This document shows, one piece after another, positions 1-9,514 of a stretch of DNA of 64,000 nucleotides. Both the position numbers and the translations under genes were made by a program. Source of the DNA: CAZZNY01 sp964655935. GTDB taxonomy: Bacteria > Patescibacteriota > Gracilibacteria > BD1-5 > UBA2023. Below the pieces are notes generated by a model that was given only the letters and a program-made list of their open reading frames with translations, was not told the origin of the DNA and did no database searches. Position 1 is the stretch's first letter. Each line of letters begins with the position of its first letter. The stretch spans positions 558,001 through 622,000 of the forward strand of contig CAZZNY010000001.1 of the NCBI GenBank assembly GCA_964655935.1, read 5' to 3'.

Positions 1-995
1 TTTGCTCATCCACCAGTGATAACAACACCTTCTGGAAGCATTCCATCTCGACCAACTTTCTTGAGTTCAGCATTTACGAAGTGGAGAATCTCGGAATATC
101 GAGCCCGGAGAATCTCAGAAAGATATTTCATAGAAATAGAACCTGCATCGTTTTTTGAAATCTTAGAAAGATCAATCTCTTCATCTCTTGCTTTTTCTTC
201 TTTACAGAGAAGTAGATCACCATATTCGACTTTTAGTTTTTCAGCAAGATCGATAGAAACTCGAGCACCAAGTGCTACGTCCGAAGTAACGTGTTCTCCA
301 CCAAGTGGAATAGATGCTGCGTGAATAAGAGCACCTTCTTCAAAAACCGTAACATTGGTCGTAGAAGATCCGATATCGAGACAGACGACTCCAAGTTCTT
401 TTTGTCGTTTAGAGAGAACTGCTTCAGGAGAAGATATGAGATTCGGATAAATATCAGCGATCTCAACTCCTACATCGTATATTCCTTTTTTTACATTATT
501 AAGAGTGTTTGATCCAGCAGAAAAAATATGAGCTTTTACTTCAAGTTTTTTTGCTGCCATTCCAACTGGGTTCTTAATACCAGCTTCGAGGTCAATCGTA
601 AAAGTCTCAGGAATGACCTTCAGAACCGTTCGATTCATAAGATCAACTCCATTCTGAGCCATATCGAGTGATCGGTTCACATCATCTTCGCTTACTTCAC
701 TATCAGGAACCGCAACAATACCTCGATTCGAGGTAACATCAATACCAGAACCAGAAAGAGAAAGATAGACCTGTGCGACTTGTTCTCAGGTCATTCGTTC
801 AGCCTCAGAAAGCGATGTATCAATATTGTTTTTGAATTCATCCATATCAAGGATATTTCCCTTTCGGATACCATTTGATATCGATAAACCGACTCCGAGT
901 ACTCTGAGTTTTTTATCTTCGTTAAATACTCAAATGATCGTTTTAATCTTCGAGCTTCCCACGTCTATCGCTGCAAAAATTTCTCAAGATACCAT
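1..995 (-). CDS. ftsA: Cell division protein FtsA, 3' end cut by window edge
   Basis: Actin-like ATPase that tethers FtsZ filaments to the membrane at the division site. The N-terminus carries the phosphate-1 loop (AAIDVGSSKIKTIIG), and a second actin-type nucleotide motif lies further on (CLDIGSSTTNV), followed by VVITGGG at the window edge where the gene runs out. Four TGA codons are read as Gly, including the last Gly of the first motif and one in the C-terminal TGGG. The ATG at 995 is the first start before the ATP motif; no Shine-Dalgarno precedes it. ftsZ, the usual partner, would lie beyond the window. Family assignment is firm; only the 3' end is missing. Confidence 0.93.
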
Positions 996-1241
996 ATTCT
1001 GTGTTATATATAAGGAAGTAGGATTATAGCGGACAACGTCTTATCCCGCAAGAGACAAGATAGTGTCGATGAATACATTTTTTATTCAAAAATTTCGCCT
1101 TACTAGAGGCAAAGTCACTCTGGTTTTTCTTATTATACACCCCGAGAAGACGGCGGCATTATACGGTAAACGCTGTTTTTTTCAACTACAAAAAGAAGAT
1201 TTTTTGCGCTCAGATATCAGAAAAAGAATAAGCGTGATTTT

Positions 1242-1327
1242 GTCATTCTGAATGAAGCTTTTGCGAAATGAAGAATCCCTTATAGATGACTTGTGTACAA
1301 GAGATCCTTCGCTGCACTCAGGATGAC
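1242..1327. repeat. Palindromic dispersed repeat, family A
   Basis: Begins GTCATTCTGAATG and ends in the near complement CACTCAGGATGAC; the inner arms contain AGAATCCCTT and its partner AGAGATCCTTC. It lies in the ftsA-tig intergenic region (996-1463), where I see no other gene. Related copies are at 21583, 21952, 45261 and 54099, with half a copy at 3433. Confidence 0.8.
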
Positions 1328-1463
1328 ATATTGCGGTTTTTATTTCCTTACCATTGGATAAAAAAATGTTTGGAGTTTTTAACTTTTTCCATATAATTCT
1401 CGCGCTCTGAAAAACAGAAAGTGTGACTACTGTCACTTTTAACTTGTAACTTTTCACTTTTTT

Positions 1464-2759
1464 ATGCAAATTATTACCAAAAAAATCTCTGAAATCCTCC
1501 TCGAAGTTACTATCAAGGAAACAGGAAAAACCTATGACAAATACTACGCGAAAGTTCTCGAGGAACTCAAAAGTCGAGTATCTATCAAAGGTTTCCGAAA
1601 AGGAAATGTACCTGATGAAGCAGTACTCAAAGAATATAATCCACAGATGATCGAAGCTGAAGCGATTCAAGCTTTTATGGATGATAATTATCAGAAAGTT
1701 CTCCAAAAAGAGAAAATTATCCCAACTGGTCCAGCTGCCATCAAAGAAATCAAATCAACCAATCCTATCGAGCTTACTCTCGAAGTAGAAATTCTTCCGG
1801 AAGTAACAATCGATGAGAAAAAACTCGCGAAAATCAAACTAAAGAAAACTGAAGCGACTGTAACTGATGAAGAGGTTGCTGCTGAGATCGAACGAATCGA
1901 GACAAAATTTACAAAATTCGAAGATGCTGCAGAAGGATCTACGATCGAGAAAGGAGATAAAGTAACGATCGATACAGAAGGTCTCGATAAAAAAGGTGGA
2001 CAAGTAATCGAGGAAACTCGAGTAAAGACTTTCCCACTCGTTATCGGATCAAACACTTTCATTCCGGGTTTTGAAGAAAAACTCATCGGATCAAAAGTCG
2101 GAGAAGTAGCGGAATTCGATATTACCTTCCCTTCTGATTATCATGCGGATGCTTTTAAAAATCGAAAAGTCTATTTTATTACTACTATTTTCAAACTAGA
2201 AAAAGCAGTAAAACCTGAATGGACAGAAGATTTTATCGAAAAACTTCGAGGAAAAAAGACTGATTTTGCTGGATTTAAAGTACTTATAAAAGAAGAGATT
2301 CAACACCACAAAGAACATGAAGTCCGAGCAAAAGATGAAGACGCTCTTCTCGAAGAACTCAAAAAAGTAACAACCGTCGAGATCGGAGGACATCTTCTCG
2401 CTCATGAGACTGATCGAGTTTTTGCTGAAGTGAAGCAAGATTACGAGCAAGCAGGAATGAAAATGACCGACTTCCTCATGCACCTCAAAAAATCTGAAGA
2501 AGAATATAAAGAAGCCCTCAAGCCTCAAGCAGAAAAACGACTCTTCGCAGAACTCACTCTCGAAAAACTCAAATCAATCATCAAAGTAGAAGTCACAGAA
2601 GCTGAGATCGAAAAAGAAATCGTTCATGTTATGTCTCATTACTCAAATCCTCAGGCTATCGAACGACTCAAAGAAATGCTTAAACCAGGAACGAAGCACT
2701 ATGAAGATATTCAGAATCGACTTCAGTATAAGAATATCGTTGATTCATTTTTTGCTTAA
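1464..2759 (+). CDS. tig: Trigger factor (ribosome-associated chaperone and prolyl isomerase)
   Basis: Binds nascent chains at the ribosome exit tunnel. The 431-aa length is typical. The N-terminal ribosome-binding domain has a degenerate signature (VSIKGFRKGNVPDE, about residues 35-50), followed by an FKBP-type isomerase domain (about 150-250, with IGSNTFIPGFEEKLIG) and a long Glu/Lys-rich helical C-terminal domain. This gene has no internal TGA and ends at TAA. The ATG at 1464 follows a pyrimidine-rich stretch with no Shine-Dalgarno. A terminator-like hairpin follows at 2775. Assignment is secure. Confidence 0.95.
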   Translation: MQIITKKISEILLEVTIKETGKTYDKYYAKVLEELKSRVSIKGFRKGNVPDEAVLKEYNPQMIEAEAIQAFMDDNYQKVLQKEKIIPTGPAAIKEIKSTNPIELTLEVEILPEVTIDEKKLAKIKLKKTEATVTDEEVAAEIERIETKFTKFEDAAEGSTIEKGDKVTIDTEGLDKKGGQVIEETRVKTFPLVIGSNTFIPGFEEKLIGSKVGEVAEFDITFPSDYHADAFKNRKVYFITTIFKLEKAVKPEWTEDFIEKLRGKKTDFAGFKVLIKEEIQHHKEHEVRAKDEDALLEELKKVTTVEIGGHLLAHETDRVFAEVKQDYEQAGMKMTDFLMHLKKSEEEYKEALKPQAEKRLFAELTLEKLKSIIKVEVTEAEIEKEIVHVMSHYSNPQAIERLKEMLKPGTKHYEDIQNRLQYKNIVDSFFA

Positions 2760-2774
2760 TTTCTAAATATCAAA

Positions 2775-2816
2775 AAAATAGTCAGGGAAAATAAATAATC
2801 CTTGACTATTTTTTAT
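2775..2816 (+). terminator. Rho-independent terminator after tig
   Basis: AATAGTCAGGG pairs with CCTTGACTATT across a 12-nt AT loop and is followed by six T. Its 3' arm overlaps the putative -35 of the next small gene. Confidence 0.8.
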
Positions 2817-2829
2817 TTGTATATATAGT
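2802..2829 (+). promoter_or_regulatory. Sigma70-like promoter of small cassette gene 1
   Basis: TTGACT (2802-2807), 16 bp, then TATAGT (2824-2829). The -35 lies within the tig terminator arm, so part of the match could be coincidental, but spacing and hexamers match the three sister cassettes at 36788, 56449 and 63504. Confidence 0.6.
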
Positions 2830-2907
2830 AAATAAAGAGGATCAAAAAATAATCCTCATCGAAAACTGTACCGGCCAAATAAGCTGGGAATATTTCAGGA
2901 GGCTTTC

Positions 2908-3201
2908 ATGCCCCTAGTTACTGATCAAGTCACCATCGACCTCACCAAGGTCGAACGCCTCGTAGCAAGTTCCTTGTACGAGAACCCCTCAAAAGGAATT
3001 GAGGGACAGATCGCATCATCCATGTCCGATGCGATGCTCCAGAAGAATCCTGGGGGTGAGCCCCCCACCCTCTGGCCCGAGGTGAACTGCCTCGATGCCA
3101 ACATCATAGTCTCAGGTTGGCGCACTGCCAAACCCGAAACTATGAATGCTCTCGCTAGTCTCATCCACGAAAAGCACATCACTGTGCAATTCGAAGGCTG
3201 A
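2908..3201 (+). CDS. Orphan small protein (cassette 1), probable TGA stop
   Basis: Unrecognised 97-aa protein beginning MPLVTDQVTIDL. A strong AGGAGG (2897-2902) lies six bases before the ATG, unlike neighbouring genes. Codon choice is GC-rich (GACCTCACC, CGCCTCGTA) and there is no TGA before the end. The frame meets TGA at 3199, followed 16 nt later by a GC-rich terminator. Read as Gly, translation would continue through the hairpin to a TAA near 3260, adding a composition-shifted tail. I therefore infer that the gene was written for TGA as stop. I see no signal peptide or membrane segment. Function unknown. Confidence 0.75.
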   Translation: MPLVTDQVTIDLTKVERLVASSLYENPSKGIEGQIASSMSDAMLQKNPGGEPPTLWPEVNCLDANIIVSGWRTAKPETMNALASLIHEKHITVQFEG

Positions 3202-3217
3202 GTCAGCACCAAAAACA

Positions 3218-3248
3218 AAGCCCTGCCACATTTCTGTGGCAGGGCTTT
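3218..3248 (+). terminator. Strong GC-rich terminator of cassette 1
   Basis: AAGCCCTGCCACA pairs perfectly with TGTGGCAGGGCTT around a four-base loop, then TTGATCTTCTT. The downstream interval 3249-3513 holds no gene, only half of a family A palindrome (about 3433-3461) and a pyrimidine-rich tract before secA. Confidence 0.9.
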
Positions 3249-3513
3249 GATCTTCTTAAAATAAACAAATTATATTTTTCTCATTATTGTTTATTCCATT
3301 TTTCCCACCATTTCTTTTGCACTTTCCTCCTTTTTTCATATAATACGGGAGCCAAAAACGGTAAAGTCCACATGATGGGCTTGTTTTGCGCGTATTGATA
3401 AGAAAAATACATTCAAAAAACTATTCGTATACACGGGATTCTTTGTTTCACTCAGAATGACAAATCCTACTCCTCTATCCAGCTACTCTACTATTCCACT
3501 AACCTACTAACTC

Positions 3514-6267
3514 ATGTCTCTCTACACAGCCATCTTCGGCGATGCAAATGAAAAACGAGTCAAATGATACCAAAAAGAAGTAGAAAAAATAAAACTTATA
3601 GAAGCAGAATACGCGACTTCTATCACAGATCTTGATGCTGTCAAAGCAAAAACTCAAGAATTTCAAGCTCGATTCTCAGGACTCAATCATAAAATCGATG
3701 CTGATTACAAACGAATAAAAGAAATTCTTAATGAGACAAAATACGAAGCGCTCGCTCTCCATAGAACAGCTTGTCGTATTATTTTCGGTCAAGAATTCGA
3801 TCTTGGAAACGAACACAAAGTCACTTGGAATATGATTCCTTTCGATGTTCAGCTCATGGGCGCTCTTGCACTTCACGAAGGAAATATTTCCGAGATGAAA
3901 ACCTGAGAAGGTAAAACACTCGTAGCAACTATTGCTGCTTATTTGAATGCTCTTCCTGGTCTTCCGGTTCACATCGTAACCGTTAATGATTACCTTGCTC
4001 AGCGTGATTCGAAAGAGATGGGAATTATCTATAATGCACTTGGTCTTTCGGTCGGAGTGATTATACATAATCAGAATAGCTCCATCAAACAAGAAATGTA
4101 CGCTCAAAATATCGTATACGCAACTAATAACGAACTCGGTTTTGATTATCTTCGTGATAATATGGCAGTTCGAGCAGATAGACGCTCTATGGGACCTCTT
4201 TTTTATGCGATCGTCGATGAGGTTGATTCTATCCTCGTAGATGAAGCACGTACTCCACTCATCATCTCTGCTGCTGATAGTGAACCGACGAGTAAATATA
4301 TGAAATTCGCTCAGATGGCGAAACTTCTTAAAAACGGTGAACATTTTAAGATCGACGAAAAATATAAAACCGCAACGCTTACAGAAGCTGGTATCGAAGA
4401 GATCGAACGAATGCTCGGAATCGAAAATATCTATGTTTCGACAAACTATAATGACATCCATCATATAGAAAACGCCCTCAAAGCTGAAACGGTCTATCTC
4501 AATGACGTCGATTATCTCGTACGAAACGACGAGGTTCTTATTATCGATGAACACACCGGTCGAGTATTAGCTGGTCGACGATACAGCGATGGTCTTCACC
4601 AAGCGATCGAAGCAAAAGAAAAAGTTACGATCCAACAAGAAAGTAAAACACTTGCATCCGTTACGTTTCAGAATTTTTTCCGACTCTATAAGAAGCTTTC
4701 TGGAATGACTGGAACGGCAAAAACAGAAGAGGAAGAATTCTACAAAATCTACCGTCTCGATGTTATCGTTATTCCGACAAATATGCCGATGATCCGAGAT
4801 GACAAATCTGACCTTCTCTTCAAAAATGAAATCGGAAAATTCCAATATCTCGTAAAACTGATCTCTGAGTTCAGTAAGGTCGGTCAGCCGATTCTCGTCG
4901 GTACGGTCTCAGTCGCAAAATCTGAATACCTTTCTGATCTCCTCAAACAAGCAGGAGTTCCACATGAGGTTCTCAATGCAAAACAAGATACACGTGAAGC
5001 TGAGATTGTCAGCCAAGCTGGTCGATACGGAGCGGTTACGATCGCCACAAATATGGCTGGTCGAGGTACAGATATCAAGCTCGATGCTCGTGTTCGTGAA
5101 CTTACCGGCTCAGTAAAAATCGGATACCAAGAATATAATCTTGGTGGTCTTATTGTTATCGGTACGGAAAAACATGAAACTCGACGAATCGATAATCAGC
5201 TTCGAGGTCGATCTGGTCGTCAAGGAGATCCTGGTTTGAGTCAATTTCTCGTTTCTCCACAGGATGATATCATGCGAATTTTCGGAGGTGACAAACTCTT
5301 CTCGCTCTTCAATTCTCAGATGTTCGCTTCTATCCCAAATGATGAACCTCTCGCAGAAAGTGGAATGCTTACAAAACGAATTAATACCGTCCAAAAACAA
5401 GTAGAAGGTCGGAATTTTGATACTCGAAAACATGTCCTCGAATACGACGATGTTCTCCATAATCACCGTCTTGCGATCTATTCTCGACGAAATAAAATTC
5501 TCGAACAAGAAACGGTTCACGAAGAGATTCTCGATATCATCCGAGAGCAATCAGCAAGTATTGTTGATGGTATTATTACTGCAGATGCTCCAAATGATTG
5601 GGATCTTGCTCATATAACTACAGAATTAAATTCTTTTGCAGAATTCGATATTATTACCGAAGAAAAACTCGCAGAATTCGTTAAAAAAGAAGAAGTAATA
5701 GAACACATCATTACTTCCCTTCTTGTAAAAATCGAATCACTTAAATCTCAAGTGGCAGAAACTGATTTTTATGATTTTGAACGTAAACTCTATCTTCAAT
5801 CTATCGATGAACTCTGGATGCGACATATCGACGATATGAGTCATCTCCGAGAAGAAGTGGCTTTCGAAGGGTACGCCCAAAAACAACCTCTCGTCGTCTA
5901 TAAAGAACGAGCTTATGATAAATTCATATCTCTTCTGAGTGAGATTGGATTCAAGGTTATTAAAGGTCTCATAACCGCATCTCCTACTCAACAAATCGAG
6001 CAAGTAGAAATCAATGAAAAAGATATTGAAATGCTTCTCCAGAATACTGATCCTCAAAATATAAAAGATCTCGGAAATCTCGAAAATCTCCTTTCCGATG
6101 CAGCTGCACAGTATCGACTCAAACCGGAGGAAAACGAATGAATCCGAGTCTATCAGGCAAATTCTTCACAAGCTCAATCGCTCGGTGAAGAATATAAAGA
6201 TATCGGTCGAAACGATCCATGTCCATGTGGAAGCGGAAAAAAATTCAAACAATGTCATGGGAAATAG
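3514..6267 (+). CDS. secA: Preprotein translocase ATPase SecA
   Basis: Motor ATPase that drives proteins through SecYEG. 917 aa. Walker A (KTGEGKT) lies near residue 129-135 with its first Gly encoded by TGA, Walker B VDEVDS near 234, and helicase motif GRGTDIK near 517. Three TGA codons are read as Gly. The third, at 6139, is what gives access to the C-terminal SEC-C zinc motif CPCGSGKKFKQCHG (about residues 902-915); a standard-code caller would lose both the first 143 residues and this tail. The ATG at 3514 starts a normal SecA N-terminus (MSLYTAIFGDANEKRVKG) and follows a tandem CTACTAA-like leader. Stop is TAG. Confidence 0.97.
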
Positions 6268-6321
6268 CAGAATAGCTGGGTAGGTACGTAGCTGGATAGA
6301 AGAATAGAAAATAGTTTTCTC

Positions 6322-6354
6322 GTCATTGCGAGACACAAAGCAATCTAGAATGAC
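6322..6354. repeat. Dispersed repeat, family C (single copy)
   Basis: GTCATTGCGAGACACAAAGCAATCTAGAATGAC. Matches the first arm of the larger element at 46207-46345. It lies in the secA-lepB gap. Confidence 0.7.
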
Positions 6355-6424
6355 ATATACATCCAAGACTCTTGCTTTCGCAGAAATAATAAAAAATCTT
6401 TGTAACTTTGTAACTAATTTATAC

Positions 6425-7177
6425 ATGACAGACGAAAATCTCATCCAAGCCGAAGAAAACAATGAAACAACAAAAAAAAGTAAACTCACGGAACTTCTTG
6501 AATTTGTTCGAGACGTTGGAATTATTCTCCTGGTCGTTATTTTTATTCGTACTTATTTTGTCTCACCTTTTCAGATTTATGGTCATTCGATGGAGACAAG
6601 TTACCATCACCAAGAATTTATTCTTGTGAATAAATTTTCTTATGCGATGGTCGGAAGCTGGAGCGTCTGAGATCCATCTCGATGAGACGTGGTAGTTCTG
6701 GAACCTCATGCAGGAAACGGAAAAGAATACTATATCAAACGAGTCATTTGACTTTCTGGTGACGAGGTGAAAATTCAAGATGGTGAAGTTTATCTCAAGC
6801 GAAAAATTGATTTAGATTTTATAAAACTCAATGAAGATTATCTTTCTTCTGTAAACCGCGGAAAGACTACTGTCGGTGGTGCTCCAAGTGGAAACGCGAC
6901 ATTTATAGTTCCAGAATGACACTATTTCCTTATGGGTGATAATCGTAATGGTTCTGCTGATTCTCGAACATGTTTTACTGCAAGTTGTAATGGATGAAGC
7001 CTTTCTCCATATCTCAAGCGAGCAGATGTTTCTGGAAAAGTTCTGTTTGATTTTGGTTATTTTAGCCTATTTCAAGAAGGACGAATGGATTTTCATCTCT
7101 GAGAACTTCGATGGATTTATACTCCACGATGGCTCAGCACTCCTCGAGAATGGGCTTATCCAGAACTTCAAAAATAA
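6425..7177 (+). CDS. lepB: Signal peptidase I, first of two tandem paralogues
   Basis: Membrane serine protease that cleaves signal peptides after Sec export. 250 aa. A single N-terminal membrane segment (about residues 31-50) precedes the catalytic Ser in YGHSME (about residue 56). The Lys general base is in YYIKRVIG (about 105), and the box MGDNRNGSADSR follows. Six TGA codons are read as Gly, including the one after KRVI. The ATG at 6425 gives a short acidic cytoplasmic N-terminus; an upstream in-frame ATG at 6326 would add residues encoded by the repeat at 6322. The next gene begins 21 nt downstream, suggesting one operon. Confidence 0.93.
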
Positions 7178-7198
7178 ACACTTAATCAAAGGATTATT

Positions 7199-7966
7199 AT
7201 GGATTCTCTTTCTTCTCCAGATCTTCAGGATCAAGAGAAAAATATACCATCTGTCCCTTTAAAAAAACACTCAATATTTGAAAAAATAGTCCTGTTTGTA
7301 TTGATTATTATTTTGTGTCAACTATTCATTGTTAGTCCATTTATTCTCTCTCCTTTCCAGATCAGCGGTCGATCTATGGAAAAAAACTATTTTGATCGAG
7401 AATATATATTGGTCGATAAGATATCGTATCTCCATATTTGAAGTTGGGAATTTTCAAGTCCAGCTCGCGGAGATGTCGTCATAATCAAGCCACATACAGT
7501 CAATGAAAAAGAATATTATATAAAACGAGTCATTGGTCTCCCTGGTGAAATTATCAGCTTTCGTTATGGAAAGATCTATATCAAAACAACTACCACATCT
7601 CCAGAGATTGAACTCCAAGAATGATATCTTGATCTTGCTGATCGAAACAAGACCTTTCCTCCGCTCGATGTATCCGAAGATTCTTTCCAGATTCCCGAGT
7701 GAGAATATTTTCTCATCTGAGACAATCGCTCGAATTCCATCGATTCTCGACACTGCTTTATCTCCTGTTCTATGCCAAACACAAGTCATTTTCTAAAACG
7801 AGAGAATATTGTCGGAAAAGTATTCGTAAGCTTCTGATATACCCCTCTTTTTCAAGATAAAGATGCTGTAGAAAATAACAAAGCAATACCTGCACGATGG
7901 TTTAATACAGTATGAGATTGGGAATATCCAGAATTTAATAAAAATACTTTGCAAAATGTACAATAA
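7199..7966 (+). CDS. lepB: Signal peptidase I, second tandem paralogue
   Basis: 255 aa, the same fold as the preceding gene. It has an N-terminal membrane segment (about 28-47), Ser in SGRSMEKNYF (about residue 59), Lys in YYIKRVIGLPG (about 108) and the box IGDNRSNSIDSRH. Both catalytic residues are retained, so it should be active. The two copies are clearly diverged, so this is an old duplication that may split substrates, perhaps pilins or surface proteins (inference). Several TGA codons are read as Gly, including in EGEYFLIGDN. Stop is TAA. Confidence 0.92.
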
Positions 7967-8005
7967 TATCCTACCATATATCCGTCTATCATTTATATAT
8001 TGCCC

Positions 8006-8560
8006 ATGGTAAACAAAAAACGCGCTCAAAAACGACTCAAAAAAGCCCAAGACATTCTCGAGATCATCAGCCCCATCATTCAAGATGAGGATTTCTTGAA
8101 GATGAAAAAAATCCGTCACCATATATTTTTCAATCGCTATGAACATTCTCTCAATGTCGCAAAAATGTGTCACTCTATGGCAAAATTTTTCGGTGCTGAC
8201 ATAGAAACGTGTACGCTCGCAGGGCTTCTTCATGACTATCACCACACATTCATAAAAGATTCCCGACACGCAATACTTGCAGCAAAAAATTCTGAACGAT
8301 TCGAGGTACCTCGTTCGGTTCTTGAAATCGTAAAATGTCATATGTATCCACTCGGAAGAAAAATGATTAAACGAGTTTCCGGAAGAAACTTCTGGATTGT
8401 AAAATTTGCTGACAGTGTCGCTCCACTTCTTGAGATCGGATATTCCCTTCTCTCACTCAAACTCAGATATGACGATATTATCAAATTCAAAACAAATCAA
8501 TTATTAATTGAACTTTTAAGCACTCCAGAACCAGATGTTCTATCTCATTGACAAGCCTAA
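8006..8560 (+). CDS. HD-domain phosphohydrolase family protein
   Basis: 184 aa. Metal ligands of the HD superfamily are visible: His in YEHSLNVAKM (about residue 46), the HD pair in LLHDYHH (about 75-76), and an Asp in VKFADSVAP. The family resembles bacterial HDIG/YqeK-like hydrolases acting on nucleotides, but I cannot name the substrate. The N-terminus is Lys/Arg-rich. One TGA near the end is read as Gly (H-G-Q-A then TAA). The start ATG at 8006 is preferred over TTG at 8000. The 3' end overlaps truB by 26 nt, so the two are probably co-translated. Confidence 0.85.
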
Positions 8561-9434
8561 GGGGATCACAAGTTTTTTCGCTTTGAAAAAACTCAGATCT
8601 CGCCTCGGCATCAAAAAAATCTGACACACCGGAACACTTGACCCGCTCGCTTCGGGTCTTTTACTTGTAGCGACCGAGCAATCTACTAAACTCATATCCT
8701 ATCTGGAAAAGGCTCAAAAAACGTATATCTTCACTATGCGAATGGATGGATGGACAGAATCGGGAGATCTCGAACAGGAAGTGATTTTGCTCGATTCCGA
8801 AACCATAAATCAAGTGGGGTCGTCAATTACAAAAGAATGATTCGAACAACATATCGGGAAAATATTTTTCTGAAAAATCTCTCAGATTCCTTCAAAATTC
8901 TCTGCTATAAAAATCGATGGAAAGGCTGCATATCACTCAGCCAGAAAAGGAAAAGAAGTAGAAATTCCTTCTCGTGAGATCGAGATATTCTCGATAAAAC
9001 TTCTTGATTTTTCTTTTCCGGAAGCCACAATCGAGGTTACCGTCTCAGCTGGTACGTACATCAGAACACTCGCGGACGATATCGCAAAAACCCTCTGACT
9101 TCGAGCCTACCTCACGGCACTTAGGCGAATCAAAATCAATCATCTCGACGAATCTCTAGTTCAAGACCTAGAAACCCTCTCTCCTGAACAGATTTGTCCA
9201 ATTACTACAATTTTTCCAAACTATCAAATAATAGAAACATCTGAAGAACAAAAAGAGAACTCACTCACTATTCCACTTCTCGTCGCCACCAGAATCCTTA
9301 ACTGACTCACACAGGAAAATAAAAATTGTATTAAAAATGGCATCTATTTTCTCAAGATAGATTCTATATTCCGCGCCTTAGTAGAAGCAAAAGATGATAT
9401 ATTAAAAATCGAACGAAATAATATCTCTGACTAA
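8535..9434 (+). CDS. truB: tRNA pseudouridine-55 synthase TruB
   Basis: Makes pseudouridine 55 in the T-loop of tRNAs. 299 aa. The N-terminal MFYLIDKPKGITS and the catalytic loop GHTGTLDPLASGLL with nucleophile Asp36 are diagnostic, as are SAIKIDGKAAYHSAR and GTYIRTLADDIAK. Five or more TGA codons are read as Gly, including that of GHTGT. The first ATG (8535) lies inside the end of the HD gene. The C-terminal extension after about residue 240 is not recognisable as a PUA domain. A terminator follows immediately. Confidence 0.95.
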
Positions 9435-9435
9435 A

Positions 9436-9460
9436 AACGAGCAAAGGTGCTCGTTTTTTT
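9436..9460 (+). terminator. Terminator after truB
   Basis: AACGAGC / GCTCGTT hairpin with a short loop, then seven T. Confidence 0.9.
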
Positions 9461-9514
9461 GATTTATTTTGCATTATATGGTAATGTAAAAGTAGTTATG
9501 ATCTAATTACTGCC

